A stretch of 12,933 nucleotides of DNA from Anaeromyces robustus (taxonomy: Eukaryota; Neocallimastigomycota; Neocallimastigomycetes; Neocallimastigales; Neocallimastigaceae), in assembly GCA_002104895.1 (NCBI GenBank), contig MCFG01000342.1, forward strand, positions 64,001 to 76,933, given 5' to 3'. The position numbers were made by a program, and so were the translations under genes. This document shows, in pieces, positions 1-9,147 of the stretch. The notes beneath the pieces are model-generated. The model saw nothing but the letters and a program-made list of their open reading frames with translations. It did not search any database and was not told the DNA's origin. The first letter of the stretch is position 1, and every line of letters begins with the position of its first letter.

Positions 1-20
1 TTTATTTATTTATTTATTTA
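1..20. repeat. (TTTA)5 microsatellite
   Basis: Five perfect TTTA units lie at the very left edge of the window, so the true array may extend further left. This is ordinary low-complexity DNA for a genome of this composition. Confidence 0.9.
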
Positions 21-1159
21 ACATTTATTTAAATACTATTTATTATTTATTTAAATTTAAAAAAAAATCAATTAATCAAATAATTTATATTTAAATCATT
101 ATTAACATTATTTAAATAATTTATTATTTATATATTTTTATTTAAACTATAATTATAAAATTATATTAATAGTTATAGTTATAATAATAATAATAATTAC
201 TATCTTTCAATATTTACTATTACTATTACTACTACTACTATTATTATTATTTTAAATTATTATTATTTTAGATTATTTAATTATTAATTTAAATATTTAT
301 TTAACTTTTTTTTTTTTTGTATTTTACTGCTACGCTACAACTTTTTTAATATAATATAATAATGTAATATGAAAAAAAAAATTTTTTTAAAAAATTAATA
401 AAAAAAAAAAGTGCTGTTAAAATTTGCTTTTGTGTTATTATTTTTTATAAAATCAATTTATAAAAAAGAAAAAAAAAAAAGCAGAAAAAAAATTATAATT
501 AGAATAATAAATACATCAATTATATATATTAATAACAACATTGTTTTATTTCAAAATATAATTTAAATAATAAAATAATATATAAATATAAATTTTCTTT
601 TAAAGATGTATGATAAATCACTTTCAAAATATATATATATATATTTATCTTAAATTTTAAATTTCAATAACATTTATTAACATTTATTAATCATATAACT
701 ATATAAATACTGATATTATTTTTATATAAAAATTATAATATATAATATATATCAAATATTATTTCACTAAAAAGTAAAAGAAATTGTATTCATTATTTCA
801 TACAATAAAGAAAATACTCAATTTTAAATTTAACAATTATTATTTTCTAAACATTATCATTTCAGGAACATGTTCATATGACTAACAAAAACAATTATAA
901 TATTATTTAAATATATATTTATATTTAATATTTTTGAATATTAAAAAAAAAAAAATAGAAAATCACCACTAAAATCAAAATTATTCAATCAACTTTGTAA
1001 AAGTATTGATATTAAAAAGATACTATTATATTTATTAATATTTAAAATATAACAAAATTATTATTTTATCTTATATATATAAATAATCTTTTAATATACT
1101 ATATACATATTATCTGTATTATAAACATCGAATACTTGAAGTAATATATAGAATTTATA

Positions 1160-1246
1160 TATTTTTTTTATCGTTTGCAGTTTATTTCCTTTTTTTTTTT
1201 TTTTTTTTAACTTTTTCTTTTAATTAATTTTTATTTTTATTTTTTT

Positions 1247-1277
<31 letters not shown>

Positions 1278-1440
1278 GTTCTTTATATTTTACTTATATA
1301 TTTATTAATTTAGTTGTTAATTTTTTTTAGTTTTTATTTTTATTTTTATCTTTTGTTTTTTATCTTTTGTTTTTTAGTTTTTTAGTTTTTTTTTTTTTTA
1401 TTTCATTTTATAACTTTTTGCTTTATTTTATAATATAAAT
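1160..1440 (+). promoter_or_regulatory. T-skewed block upstream of the 1874 gene, probable promoter or 5' UTR region
   Basis: The + strand is overwhelmingly T over about 280 bp, including T19 (1190-1208) and T27 (1250-1276) and several TTTTTAG endings. It lies 430-710 bp upstream of the start codon. T-rich, nucleosome-disfavouring tracts of this kind commonly mark promoters in AT-rich fungi and amoebae. The promoter reading is inference: no TATA element can be singled out in DNA this AT-rich. Confidence 0.3.
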
Positions 1441-1873
1441 TTAATATTAATTTATAAAAAAGACAATATCATTGTAAAAGTAAATTAAATATATATTAAA
1501 TATATTATATATTTATATTTATAAATTTTATTTATATTTCTCTCTTTCTTCTATTCTCTTTTTTTATTATATTATTATTATATATTACTCTTTAAAAAAA
1601 AATATTATATATATTACTATTATATATATTACTATTTTTTCCTTTTTATTATTATTGTTATTATATATATATTAAAATATTAATTTAAATTATATTATTA
1701 AACAAAATAAAATATAATATAATAATAAAACAAAAAAAGGGAGTATTAAAATAAAATATTATAATATAATATATTATATATATATTAATTATAAATTAAA
1801 ATAAATAATAAATAATATAAAATAAAAATTTAAAAAAGGAAAAATATCAATAGAAAACAGGACATTTAGTAAA

Positions 1874-2992
1874 ATGTTAACAAACTTTAAAAGTGAAAGT
1901 AATTGTAAACCCATTATAGAAAATGACTCAAAATATAATAGTCAGTATAAGAAAAAAAGAAGACTAAATATTAATAAAACACCAGAAAAAAATAATAACA
2001 ATGTTAAAAATTTAATTTCATTACCTACATCTTCACCACCACGATCACCAACGTCATTTCAGTCTTTTAATAATATTGTTATTAAAACACCAAATATATC
2101 ACGAATTCTTAGTCATTTATCCATAAGAACGCCAAAGAAAAATGTTAATAATAATACTAATACTTCTTCACCTTTAAATTTATTAAATGCATTACATAAT
2201 GCAAAAACTGAACCAGATCCATTACTTTCTGCTAATGAACTTTTTATTCAAACACCGCAACCTTCACAGCCTTCTTCACCTTCTCTCAATTCAAAGAAAG
2301 ATCAATTTGTTAGTCAATTACCAAAAGAACTAATTCAAAATAAATTTAATAATAATAATAATATTAGACCATTTAAAAATACAAATACTACGACAACTCC
2401 TAGAAGTATAAAATCAATGAATTTAAATTCAACTCCAACGAAAAGTTTAAAATCCATAAATTTTGATATTTCTTTAACACCATCCAAAAAAAGTGAAAGT
2501 TCCTTTATTAATGGTTATCCAAATTCACCAATTTCCTCATTTATTATTACTACCCCAACTAAAAGTAAAACTAAAACAAATTATTTGAATTCAGGTTCAG
2601 GAAGTCAGGAATTATTATGGTTTAAAAATTTAAATAAAGATAATGATAACAAAGATACCAATCAAAATAAAATATATAAAAGTAAAAATAGAATAGAAGA
2701 AGAAAAAGATGAAGATGAAGATGATAATGATTATAATATATTTAAATATGAAAGAATGAATCCTATATCTATATTAAATTCAATTTCTAAAAATAATAAT
2801 AATGAATATAATTATCGTGATTTTGATAAAGCTTCACTTTCTTCTCTTTCAGATGAAACTTTATCATATACTTCTACTTCTACATCATCTTCATCCTATA
2901 ATTTCTTTAATCACTTAATAAAACATTCTAAAAATAAAAATAAAAATAAAATAAATAAAAAAAGAACTTCTGTCCCCTATACTTCAGGATTA

Positions 2993-3024
<32 letters not shown>

Positions 3025-3122
3025 ATATAAAAATAGAACAGAAAGATTACCTCTTTCACCAGAACTTTCTTTTTTACGTTCTAATAGTTTTCAATCTTCA
3101 GGTTTAGATAAAGATGATTTAT

Positions 3123-3177
<55 letters not shown>

Positions 3178-4077
3178 TCAACTTGAAAAGAATACATTGA
3201 AACATCAAAACTCATTATCATCTATTAATTCAAATATACTGAATTCATCATCAATTCAGGAAGATAATTTGGCTAAATCTCTTTCTTCATCCTATTCTTC
3301 ATCATTTTCAAAAAATTTTAATAATAATTTATCATTTTTATCTACAGTAAATAATGACATTTTCAATAATAATAATAATAATAATAATATAAAAATGGAT
3401 ATTATTTCAGAAATAGAAAGTATTGCAGATACTTTACCAATTAGTGATATATCTATGTTTGTTGATGAAGAAGAAGAAGGAGAAAATGATTTTATTCAAT
3501 TAGATAATCAAAAAGATTCTATAATGACCTTGACAAATCATATTAATAATAATAATAATAAAAATAACAATGATAATGATAATGATAATAATGGTAATAA
3601 TGATGACAATAATATTGCTAATAATAACAATAATCAAGATAATGATAGTAATGATGATGATAATATTAATAAAGAAAAACTTAATAATAATGACATCATA
3701 AGTAATATAGATAAATTAAATAACAACAATAATAGTAACAATACCAATAATAATAATATTGATATTATTAATGATACCGCAACTTCTGTAAATGCCAGTA
3801 AAGCCAATTCTATTACTAATTCTCTATTAAATAATATTGAAGAAATAATGAGTATTAAAACATCTAAAAATAGATTATCCTCTCTTAATGATTACAAAGG
3901 ATTTTTAAATACAGATGGTATTTGGGAAGATCCTTCATTATCACAATGTGAAGCAAGAAATCTTAAAGAAAAAGATTTAGAATCAAATAATGAATTTGAT
4001 GAAGAAATAGAAAAAATTAATCGTAGTCAAAGTTTCCCATCCACACCTAAAATGAAATATATTAATGAAAGTAATAC

Positions 4078-4120
<43 letters not shown>

Positions 4121-4535
4121 TTCAATTATAATCATCATTATCATCATCTTTATCGAAATAATAATGGTAATGGTAATAAAGGAAAAAATTTTATAAGTAG
4201 AAGAAAAAATCATTTAAGGAAATCAAGTCAACCTTTACTTTTAAATTTAGATGGTACTTCAAGTCCTGTAAGTTTAGAAAGATTTTATTCTTCACCAAGT
4301 TTAAATTCTTCATTAAAAAATTCATTTAGTAAAGATAAAAAGCAATTTACGGCAATCAATAAATTAAATTTACAAACTCCTATATCTAAAGGAAGATATA
4401 GAAGAGCAAATTCATTTAGTTCTTATTCAAGTTCAATAGCTTCTAATTCTTCTTCTTCAACACCATCTTCTTCTTCTTCTAATAACAATAATAATAATAA
4501 CAATAATAATAATAATATCATGATTGTAAATAATA

Positions 4536-4582
<47 letters not shown>

Positions 4583-6014
4583 TCATCTTTTATACAAGAA
4601 AAAATTCCTTCTTGGAGTACTAGAAGAAGAAGAAGTTTAGTACGTTCTAATTCAATTTCTGATTTAAGTGAATCCTTATCTAATGAACGTAAAAGATCTT
4701 TTAGTTTACTAGAAGAAGAAAATGAATATACTTCAGATGCTTCATCTATTAGAAGATCACCATCTTCAATACGTCAGTGGAATGCAAGAAGAAAAGGTAA
4801 AGAAAGAATGATTTATAATCAAAATCAAAAACATTATTCTAAAAATAAAAATCAACTTAATGATGATAAAGACAAATTGAAAAGAAATAATAATTCAGCT
4901 TTATCATTATCATCATCATCTTCTTCTTCTTCTTCTAATATGAATAAAATTATTGAAGTTGAAGAAAAATCTATGATGGATAAAGACACAAATTCAATGA
5001 TTAATGATCAAGATCGTATGAGTATATCTACTACTAATGAAATGATTGATATTAATTCAAAAGAAAGAGAAAAAGAAAAAGAAAAAGAAAAATATAGAAA
5101 TAAAAATAAAAATAAAATAAAATTTAATAGTAAAGATGATCTTAGTGTTGACGCTGATGTGGATGTTGATGCTGATGATGATGCTGATATTGATACTGAT
5201 GGTATAAGTGAAAATGAACAAGAAAAATTAATTTCATCTCTTTATTCTGATCCTAATTTAACTAATTTAGAATATAATGAACTTCAAAAAACTAAAAAAC
5301 ATGAAAATAAAGAAAATGTTCATCTTCATTATCAAGAATTAAAAAAAGAAAAAGTATTATCTACTAACAATATAACTGAAACTACAACAAGTATTAATGA
5401 AAATATTAATAAAAATACAATAACATCAACAATAAAAACAAAATCTATATCAAAAATAACAACATTACCATCATCAACATCAACATCAACATCAACATCA
5501 ACATCAACAACTATTATTGAACCTTCATCTCCACCACCACCAATAGTACCAAGAGAAATGATTTTTGTAGATGAAAAAGGAAATGTTTATAATGAACAAA
5601 ATTATAAATATTTATCTAATTATACAAAAGCAGTCATTGCTGCAGAATTAAGTAAAAGATATTGTCGTATACCATTAACAGAAATTTTAGTTTCAAATAT
5701 GCCAGAATATAGACAATATTTTGATGAAAATGGACAATTAAAACCAAATAATTATATTTATGTTGATAATGATGAAGAAGAAGAAGATAAAAATAGAAAT
5801 GATACAGAAAAGGATAATATTATTGATAATATTAACAATTGTAATAATATTAATGAAAGAAGAACAAAGATAGATACCATGAATACTAATTCTACTTTTA
5901 CTACTACTACTACTACTATTAATAATAATAATAATAATAATATTGAAAGAAAAAATATTATAGGAAAAAAGAATCAACATCCATTATCTCAATTCATTTA
6001 TTCATCAAATGATT

Positions 6015-6048
<34 letters not shown>

Positions 6049-6089
6049 TAATAAGGATAATGTTAATCTTAATGTTAATGATAAAAAAG

Positions 6090-6143
<54 letters not shown>

Positions 6144-6373
6144 GTAATAATAATTATATATTCAATTCAAATATAAATCTTATAAAGAATGATACCAATA
6201 CTACAATTGAATTTAGAACAGAACCAATTAATGAAGAAAAAGAAATTATATTTAAGTCAACCATGTCGCCTAAAGGTAAACAAGAATGGCAAGATATTAC
6301 CGAGACTAGTTTACATTCTACAGATAATGAAAATGAAGAAGAAGATGATTTTAATGATGATGATGATTACAAA

Positions 6374-6412
<39 letters not shown>

Positions 6413-6712
6413 TTTGATAACGATTGGGATATGGAAGATAATCTTGAAATTTCTTCATATGAAAATAAAGAAGAAAACAAAAATAAAAAAGATAGAGGAA
6501 GAGAAGAAAAAGAAAAAGAAAAAAATAAAAGAAATAATAATGAAAATGAAAATGAAAATGAAAATGAAGATGAGAATGATGAAACTAATGGTAATTTTGT
6601 AGAAAAAATTGATGATAAAATTACTATTATATATCGTACCAATGAATCTAAATATCAATTAGTGATACCAATTAAATTAAATATTTATAATAAGAAAAAA
6701 TATATGCGTTAA
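1874..6712 (+). CDS. large Asn/Ser-rich, mostly disordered protein of unknown family, multiply phosphorylatable
   Basis: This is an uninterrupted 1612-residue frame. The ATG is the first Met after an in-frame TAA at 1823-1825 and has an A-rich context (AAAATG); the stop is TAA. I do not recognise the family. Residues 1-230 are rich in S/T-P, with full CDK consensus sites TPEK, SPPR, TPKK, TPTK, TPSK and TPTK. Eight or more pure AAT-coded Asn tracts interrupt the protein. R-(S/A)-x-S-(F/I) motifs recur at R402, R717, R844 and R924. Charged segments follow: a KE-rich stretch near 1064-1085, an alternating Asp stretch near 1092-1110, and six ST dipeptides near 1201-1212. Two segments look structured: about 676-696 (LNTDGIWEDP) and, most clearly, 1229-1291, where VDEKGN opens and FDENGQLKP closes a helix-like middle. 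The tail (about 1578-1612) looks beta-rich and basic. There is no signal peptide or membrane helix. A nuclear or cytoskeletal regulatory scaffold is possible, but that is inference. Confidence 0.93.
1979..2563 (+). other. CDK-type S/T-P site cluster (N-terminal region of the 1612-aa protein)
   Basis: Roughly a dozen Ser/Thr-Pro dipeptides fall in the first 230 residues. Six of them match the full CDK consensus S/T-P-x-K/R: TPEK near residue 36, SPPR near 54, TPKK near 86, TPTK near 187, TPSK near 202 and TPTK near 227. Dense full-consensus clusters in disordered N-termini are a known hallmark of multisite CDK substrates. Phosphorylation itself is inferred. Confidence 0.55.
2993..3022 (+). repeat. 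(AAT)10 coding for poly-Asn
   Basis: Ten perfect AAT codons in frame within the 1612-residue protein. The repeat is read only as Asn, so changes in copy number keep the frame. Confidence 0.95.
3125..3172 (+). repeat. (AAT)16 coding for poly-Asn
   Basis: Sixteen uninterrupted AAT codons flanked by DDLF and KNQ. The lack of any AAC interruption suggests recent expansion by replication slippage. Confidence 0.95.
3365..3388 (+). repeat. (AAT)8 coding for poly-Asn
   Basis: Eight perfect AAT codons following the NDIF segment of the 1612-residue protein. Confidence 0.95.
3542..3766 (+). repeat. degenerate Asn/Asp-rich coding tract with AAC interruptions
   Basis: About 75 codons, mostly Asn and Asp, mixing AAT, AAC, GAT and GAC. 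Unlike the pure AAT runs elsewhere in the gene, this tract is interrupted throughout. That suggests an older, decayed expansion or selection on the acidic/amide composition. Confidence 0.8.
4079..4120 (+). repeat. (AAT)14 coding for poly-Asn
   Basis: Fourteen perfect AAT codons, followed immediately by an aromatic/His-rich segment (FNYNHHYHHLY) that could bind metal or simply be low complexity. Confidence 0.95.
4541..4582 (+). repeat. (AAT)14 coding for poly-Asn
   Basis: Fourteen perfect AAT codons. A second, AAC-interrupted Asn tract lies just upstream (about 4481-4516), separated by the hydrophobic IMIV segment. Confidence 0.95.
5474..5509 (+). repeat. (TCAACA)6 hexanucleotide repeat coding for Ser-Thr dipeptides
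   Basis: Six perfect TCA-ACA units in frame. They lie directly before a short Pro-rich stretch (PSSPPPPIVP) that leads into the best candidate folded segment of the protein. Confidence 0.93.
5558..5746 (+). other. candidate folded domain, unrecognised (residues about 1229-1291)
   Basis: About 63 residues with normal sequence complexity inside a low-complexity protein. The segment opens with IFVDEKGNVYN, runs through an amphipathic helix-like part (TKAVIAAELSKRY) containing one Cys, then EILVSNMPEYRQY, and closes with FDENGQLKP. The D-E-x-G-x turn at both ends suggests a compact unit bounded by beta turns. A Pro-rich linker precedes it and an acidic stretch follows. I cannot name a family. 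Confidence 0.5.
6032..6052 (+). repeat. (AAT)7 coding for poly-Asn
   Basis: Seven perfect AAT codons after alternating GAT-AAT codons. Confidence 0.93.
6092..6142 (+). repeat. (AAT)17 coding for poly-Asn
   Basis: Seventeen perfect AAT codons, the longest pure run in the gene and the most likely to vary in length between strains. Confidence 0.95.
6374..6412 (+). repeat. (AAT)13 coding for poly-Asn
   Basis: Thirteen perfect AAT codons between an acidic DDDDYK segment and FDNDWDMED. Confidence 0.95.
6542..6577 (+). repeat. (GAAAAT)n hexanucleotide repeat coding for Glu-Asn dipeptides
   Basis: Four perfect GAA-AAT units followed by two variant units (GAAGAT, GAGAAT). They encode an acidic NENEN-type stretch just before the C-terminal beta-rich tail. 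Confidence 0.9.
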
Positions 6713-8217
6713 AAAAAAAGAAAGAAAGAAAGAAAAAAAAAAAAGAGTATACATATACATATATTTTAACATATTCTTAATTCATTAAAAATTTTATTTT
6801 CTTTTTTTTCTTTTAAATTTTTTATTATTATTATTATTATTATTTTTTTTATTTTTTTCAATTTAATCCTCTTTCCTTCATATTTATATATATTTCTTTT
6901 TAATTTTTTTTATATATACATTACTATTTATTATATTATATATTATTAAGTTTTATATATATATATTATAATTATTTTTTAAAAAAAATGATAATAATAT
7001 AAAGATTAAAAATAAGATAAAATTATATATTATAAACTATTGTTATTTATAATCATTACATTATTATAGTATTATTATTATACTTTTTTATTTTTTTTTC
7101 TATTTTTCTTTTTTTAAATATTATTATTTTATTATTATTTGTTTTCTTTTATGATAAATTAATTTTTTAAAAAAAATAATAATAATAATAATTATAGTTA
7201 TAATTTATTTATAGTTTTTATTTGATAAAAATTATATTATTTATATAAATATATATATATATTTTTTATTTTTTATTATTATTATTCACATAGTATATAA
7301 TTATTATTCTTAAAGAAAAAAAAAATTATGTTTAAATAATTGTAGAATAAAAAAAAAATCTATTATATATAATATATTGTAGAGAAAAAAAAATCTATTA
7401 ATCATTTTATAAATTATACATAAAAAATAAACTAATAAAAAATTTTTAAATAAAAAAAATATATATATTGTTATCTTTTTATATTAATAATAATTATAAA
7501 TATAATATAACTATTTATATGTATATATATATATATTTTTAGATTAAAGAAAATACACTTTCATGTTTTTTATTTATTATAAATTATTATTAATACATCT
7601 AGATTAACTATTTATATATATATATATATATATAATATTTTCTATAAAAAAGAAAAATGAAAGAAGTAAAAAAAAATTAAGAAAAAGTAATTATAATAAT
7701 AAAATTGTAACAACACTTTTATCACTTTTAATTAACAACACTGTTATTTTATTTTATTTTATTTTATTTTTTTTTTATAGTTTTTTATTTAAATATTGAA
7801 TATAAAATAATCAATTCTTATTAAAAGAAATTATAATCCACTATTTTATATATATATTAAAAAAAAAAAAAATGTTTTGTGTTACAAATAAAGTAATATA
7901 AAAAAAATTTTTTTTTTTTTTTTTTAATATATATAAAATATTTAATTAAAACATATAAATAAATAATTATAAAAAAAAAAAAATAATTAAATTAAAAATT
8001 AATTAAATTTTTTAATTTTTTTAATTTCTTAATTTTTAAATTCAATTAATTTTTATTATGTTGTTATAAAATGATAAAATTGTTATTAAAAAAATTTAAA
8101 CAAATAAAAAAGACAAAAAACAAACTTCTTGATTTTACATACTACTTATTAAATCCTTTCTTTTTTTTTTTTTTTTATTTTTTTACCTTCCAAATACATC
8201 TCTTTCTTTTTTTTTCC

Positions 8218-8248
8218 CCTCTTTGTTTTATCCAACATTATTCAATAC
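8218..8248 (+). repeat. 31-bp imperfect direct repeat, copy 1
   Basis: Matches 8312-8342 at 29 of 31 positions, differing at 8225 (G versus T) and 8246 (T versus C). The core is TTTTATCCAACATTATTCAA. The two copies start 94 bp apart, each preceded by a long T/C tract, as if a unit of about 94 bp had duplicated. Confidence 0.85.
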
Positions 8249-8311
8249 TAACAATAAACTTTTTTCAATAAATATATTTTTTTCTCCTCTTTTTTTTTTT
8301 TCTTTTTTTTT

Positions 8312-8342
8312 CCTCTTTTTTTTATCCAACATTATTCAACAC
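8312..8342 (+). repeat. 31-bp imperfect direct repeat, copy 2
   Basis: Second copy of the element at 8218-8248, two mismatches. It is followed by another C-containing segment (CACCTTTTCATCCC) not present after copy 1. Confidence 0.85.
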
Positions 8343-8435
8343 CTTTTCATCCCTTTATATCATCACTTTTTACATCTTTCATTCAATTAAAAAACAACAA
8401 TAACAATAACAAATATATATATATATATATAAATT

Positions 8436-8457
8436 AATAAATAAATAAATAAATAAA
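8436..8457. repeat. (AAAT)n microsatellite
   Basis: About five AAAT units directly after a TA run (8414-8431). Non-coding low-complexity DNA. Confidence 0.85.
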
Positions 8458-8524
8458 ACAAAATATATATAATAAGAATTCTAATATATATCATTATTAT
8501 CTATCTTTTTTTTTTTTTTTTTTG

Positions 8525-8600
8525 CTTGTTTGTTTGTTTGTTTGTTTTGTATTGATTTGTTTTGTTTTGTTTTTGTTTTTGTTTTTGTTTTGTTTTTGAT
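8525..8600 (+). repeat. TTTG-type imperfect repeat block
   Basis: Four to five TTTG units followed by TTTTG and TTTTTG variants, preceded by a T18 run (8506-8523). A similar block occurs at 9701-9750. On the - strand it reads as CAAA repeats. Confidence 0.8.
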
Positions 8601-8703
8601 ATTTTTTGAATTTTCTATTACTTAATTTGTTTTTGTTTTTATATTTTATTTTATTTATATATTTATATTTTATAAGAAAGAAAAAATAAATAAATATTAC
8701 TAT

Positions 8704-8705
8704 AT

Positions 8706-8736
<31 letters not shown>

Positions 8737-8740
8737 TTTT
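8704..8740. repeat. (TTTA)9 microsatellite
   Basis: About nine TTTA units in a row, the longest tetranucleotide array in the window. Non-coding. Confidence 0.9.
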
Positions 8741-8838
8741 ATTCTTTCTTTTTTATTATATGGACCACTTATTTATAATTACTATATATATTACATTAAT
8801 ATAATTATATATATTATTACTTCTATTGATGTTAATAT

Positions 8839-8840
<2 letters not shown>

Positions 8841-8869
<29 letters not shown>
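8841..8869. repeat. T29 homopolymer
   Basis: Twenty-nine consecutive T. Its length should be treated as approximate because homopolymers of this size are error-prone in sequencing and assembly. Confidence 0.85.
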
Positions 8870-9127
8870 GATTTTGATTTTTTAGGGGGTTTGATTTATA
8901 TATAATATATATTTGAATATATATATATTAGAGGGTTTTTTCTTTTTTTTTCTTTTTTTTTTTTTTTTTCTAATATTTTATTTTCTTTTTTTCTTTCCTT
9001 CTTTATTTACGTTCTTATTTTATTATTAATAATTAAATATTACTTAACATTAAAATAATATTTAATTTATATATCTATTTTATTAAAATAATAATAGTAA
9101 ATATTCTATAAAGAAAAAAAGAATACT

Positions 9128-9147
9128 AAAAAAAAAAAAAAAAAAAA
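9128..9147. repeat. A20 homopolymer
   Basis: Twenty consecutive A on the + strand, the opposite polarity to the T runs around it. Confidence 0.85.

Larger units (their letters stand above)
1..1873. other. gene-free AT-rich upstream intergenic region
   Basis: No reading frame of note, tRNA-like fold or rRNA similarity is visible. The stretch is almost entirely A/T, with a TTTA repeat at the left edge, TA runs near 630-645, and T19 (1190-1208) and T27 (1250-1276) homopolymers. A few less AT-biased patches stand out: around 325-342, around 411-436, and 861-876, which contains the perfect 10-bp palindrome GAACATGTTC at 866-875. None of these forms a recognisable gene. The right part presumably holds the promoter and 5' UTR of the 1874-6712 gene. 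Confidence 0.75.
8157..8390 (+). promoter_or_regulatory. C/T-rich patch with promoter-like strand skew
   Basis: The + strand carries long pyrimidine tracts with CC and CCCC groups, unusual in this window, followed by an ACAACAATAACAATAAC-type leader-like sequence at about 8393-8411. In AT-rich fungi such pyrimidine blocks often sit just upstream of transcription starts. No reading frame follows on the + strand, so an untranslated transcript or a decayed promoter is as likely as chance. Confidence 0.2.

Noticed and set aside
866-875. Perfect 10-bp palindrome GAACATGTTC as a binding site
   Set aside because: One isolated short palindrome upstream of the first gene; no second copy or context to support a function.
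3983-4213. - strand frame of 76 aa rich in Ile
   Set aside because: Antisense reading of AAT runs (ATT = Ile) inside the 1612-residue gene.
5738-5980. - strand frame of 80 aa rich in Ile and Ser
   Set aside because: Antisense shadow of Asn/Asp-rich coding sequence, low complexity only.
6189-6658. Frames of 137 aa (+), 91 aa and 67 aa (-) with Ile, Lys, Leu, Phe and Ser runs
   Set aside because: Alternative-frame and antisense translations of the AAT, GAAAAT and AAAGAA repeats of the main gene; no independent coding character.
7709-7748. AACAACACT words (about 7710 and 7734) as a structured element
   Set aside because: Two 9-bp copies and a four-base stem are too little to claim a feature in this sequence.
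8246-8252. Perfect TACTAAC branch-point word
   Set aside because: No 5' splice site upstream and no AG acceptor at a normal distance; likely chance.
8071-8271. + strand frame of 66 aa with poly-Phe
   Set aside because: Mostly a translation of poly-T. The hydrophobic look comes from homopolymer, with no conserved motif. A real small membrane protein cannot be excluded but is unsupported.
8879-8942. Telomere-like TTAGGG sequence
   Set aside because: Only single, imperfect words (TTAGGGGG, TTAGAGGG) and no tandem array.
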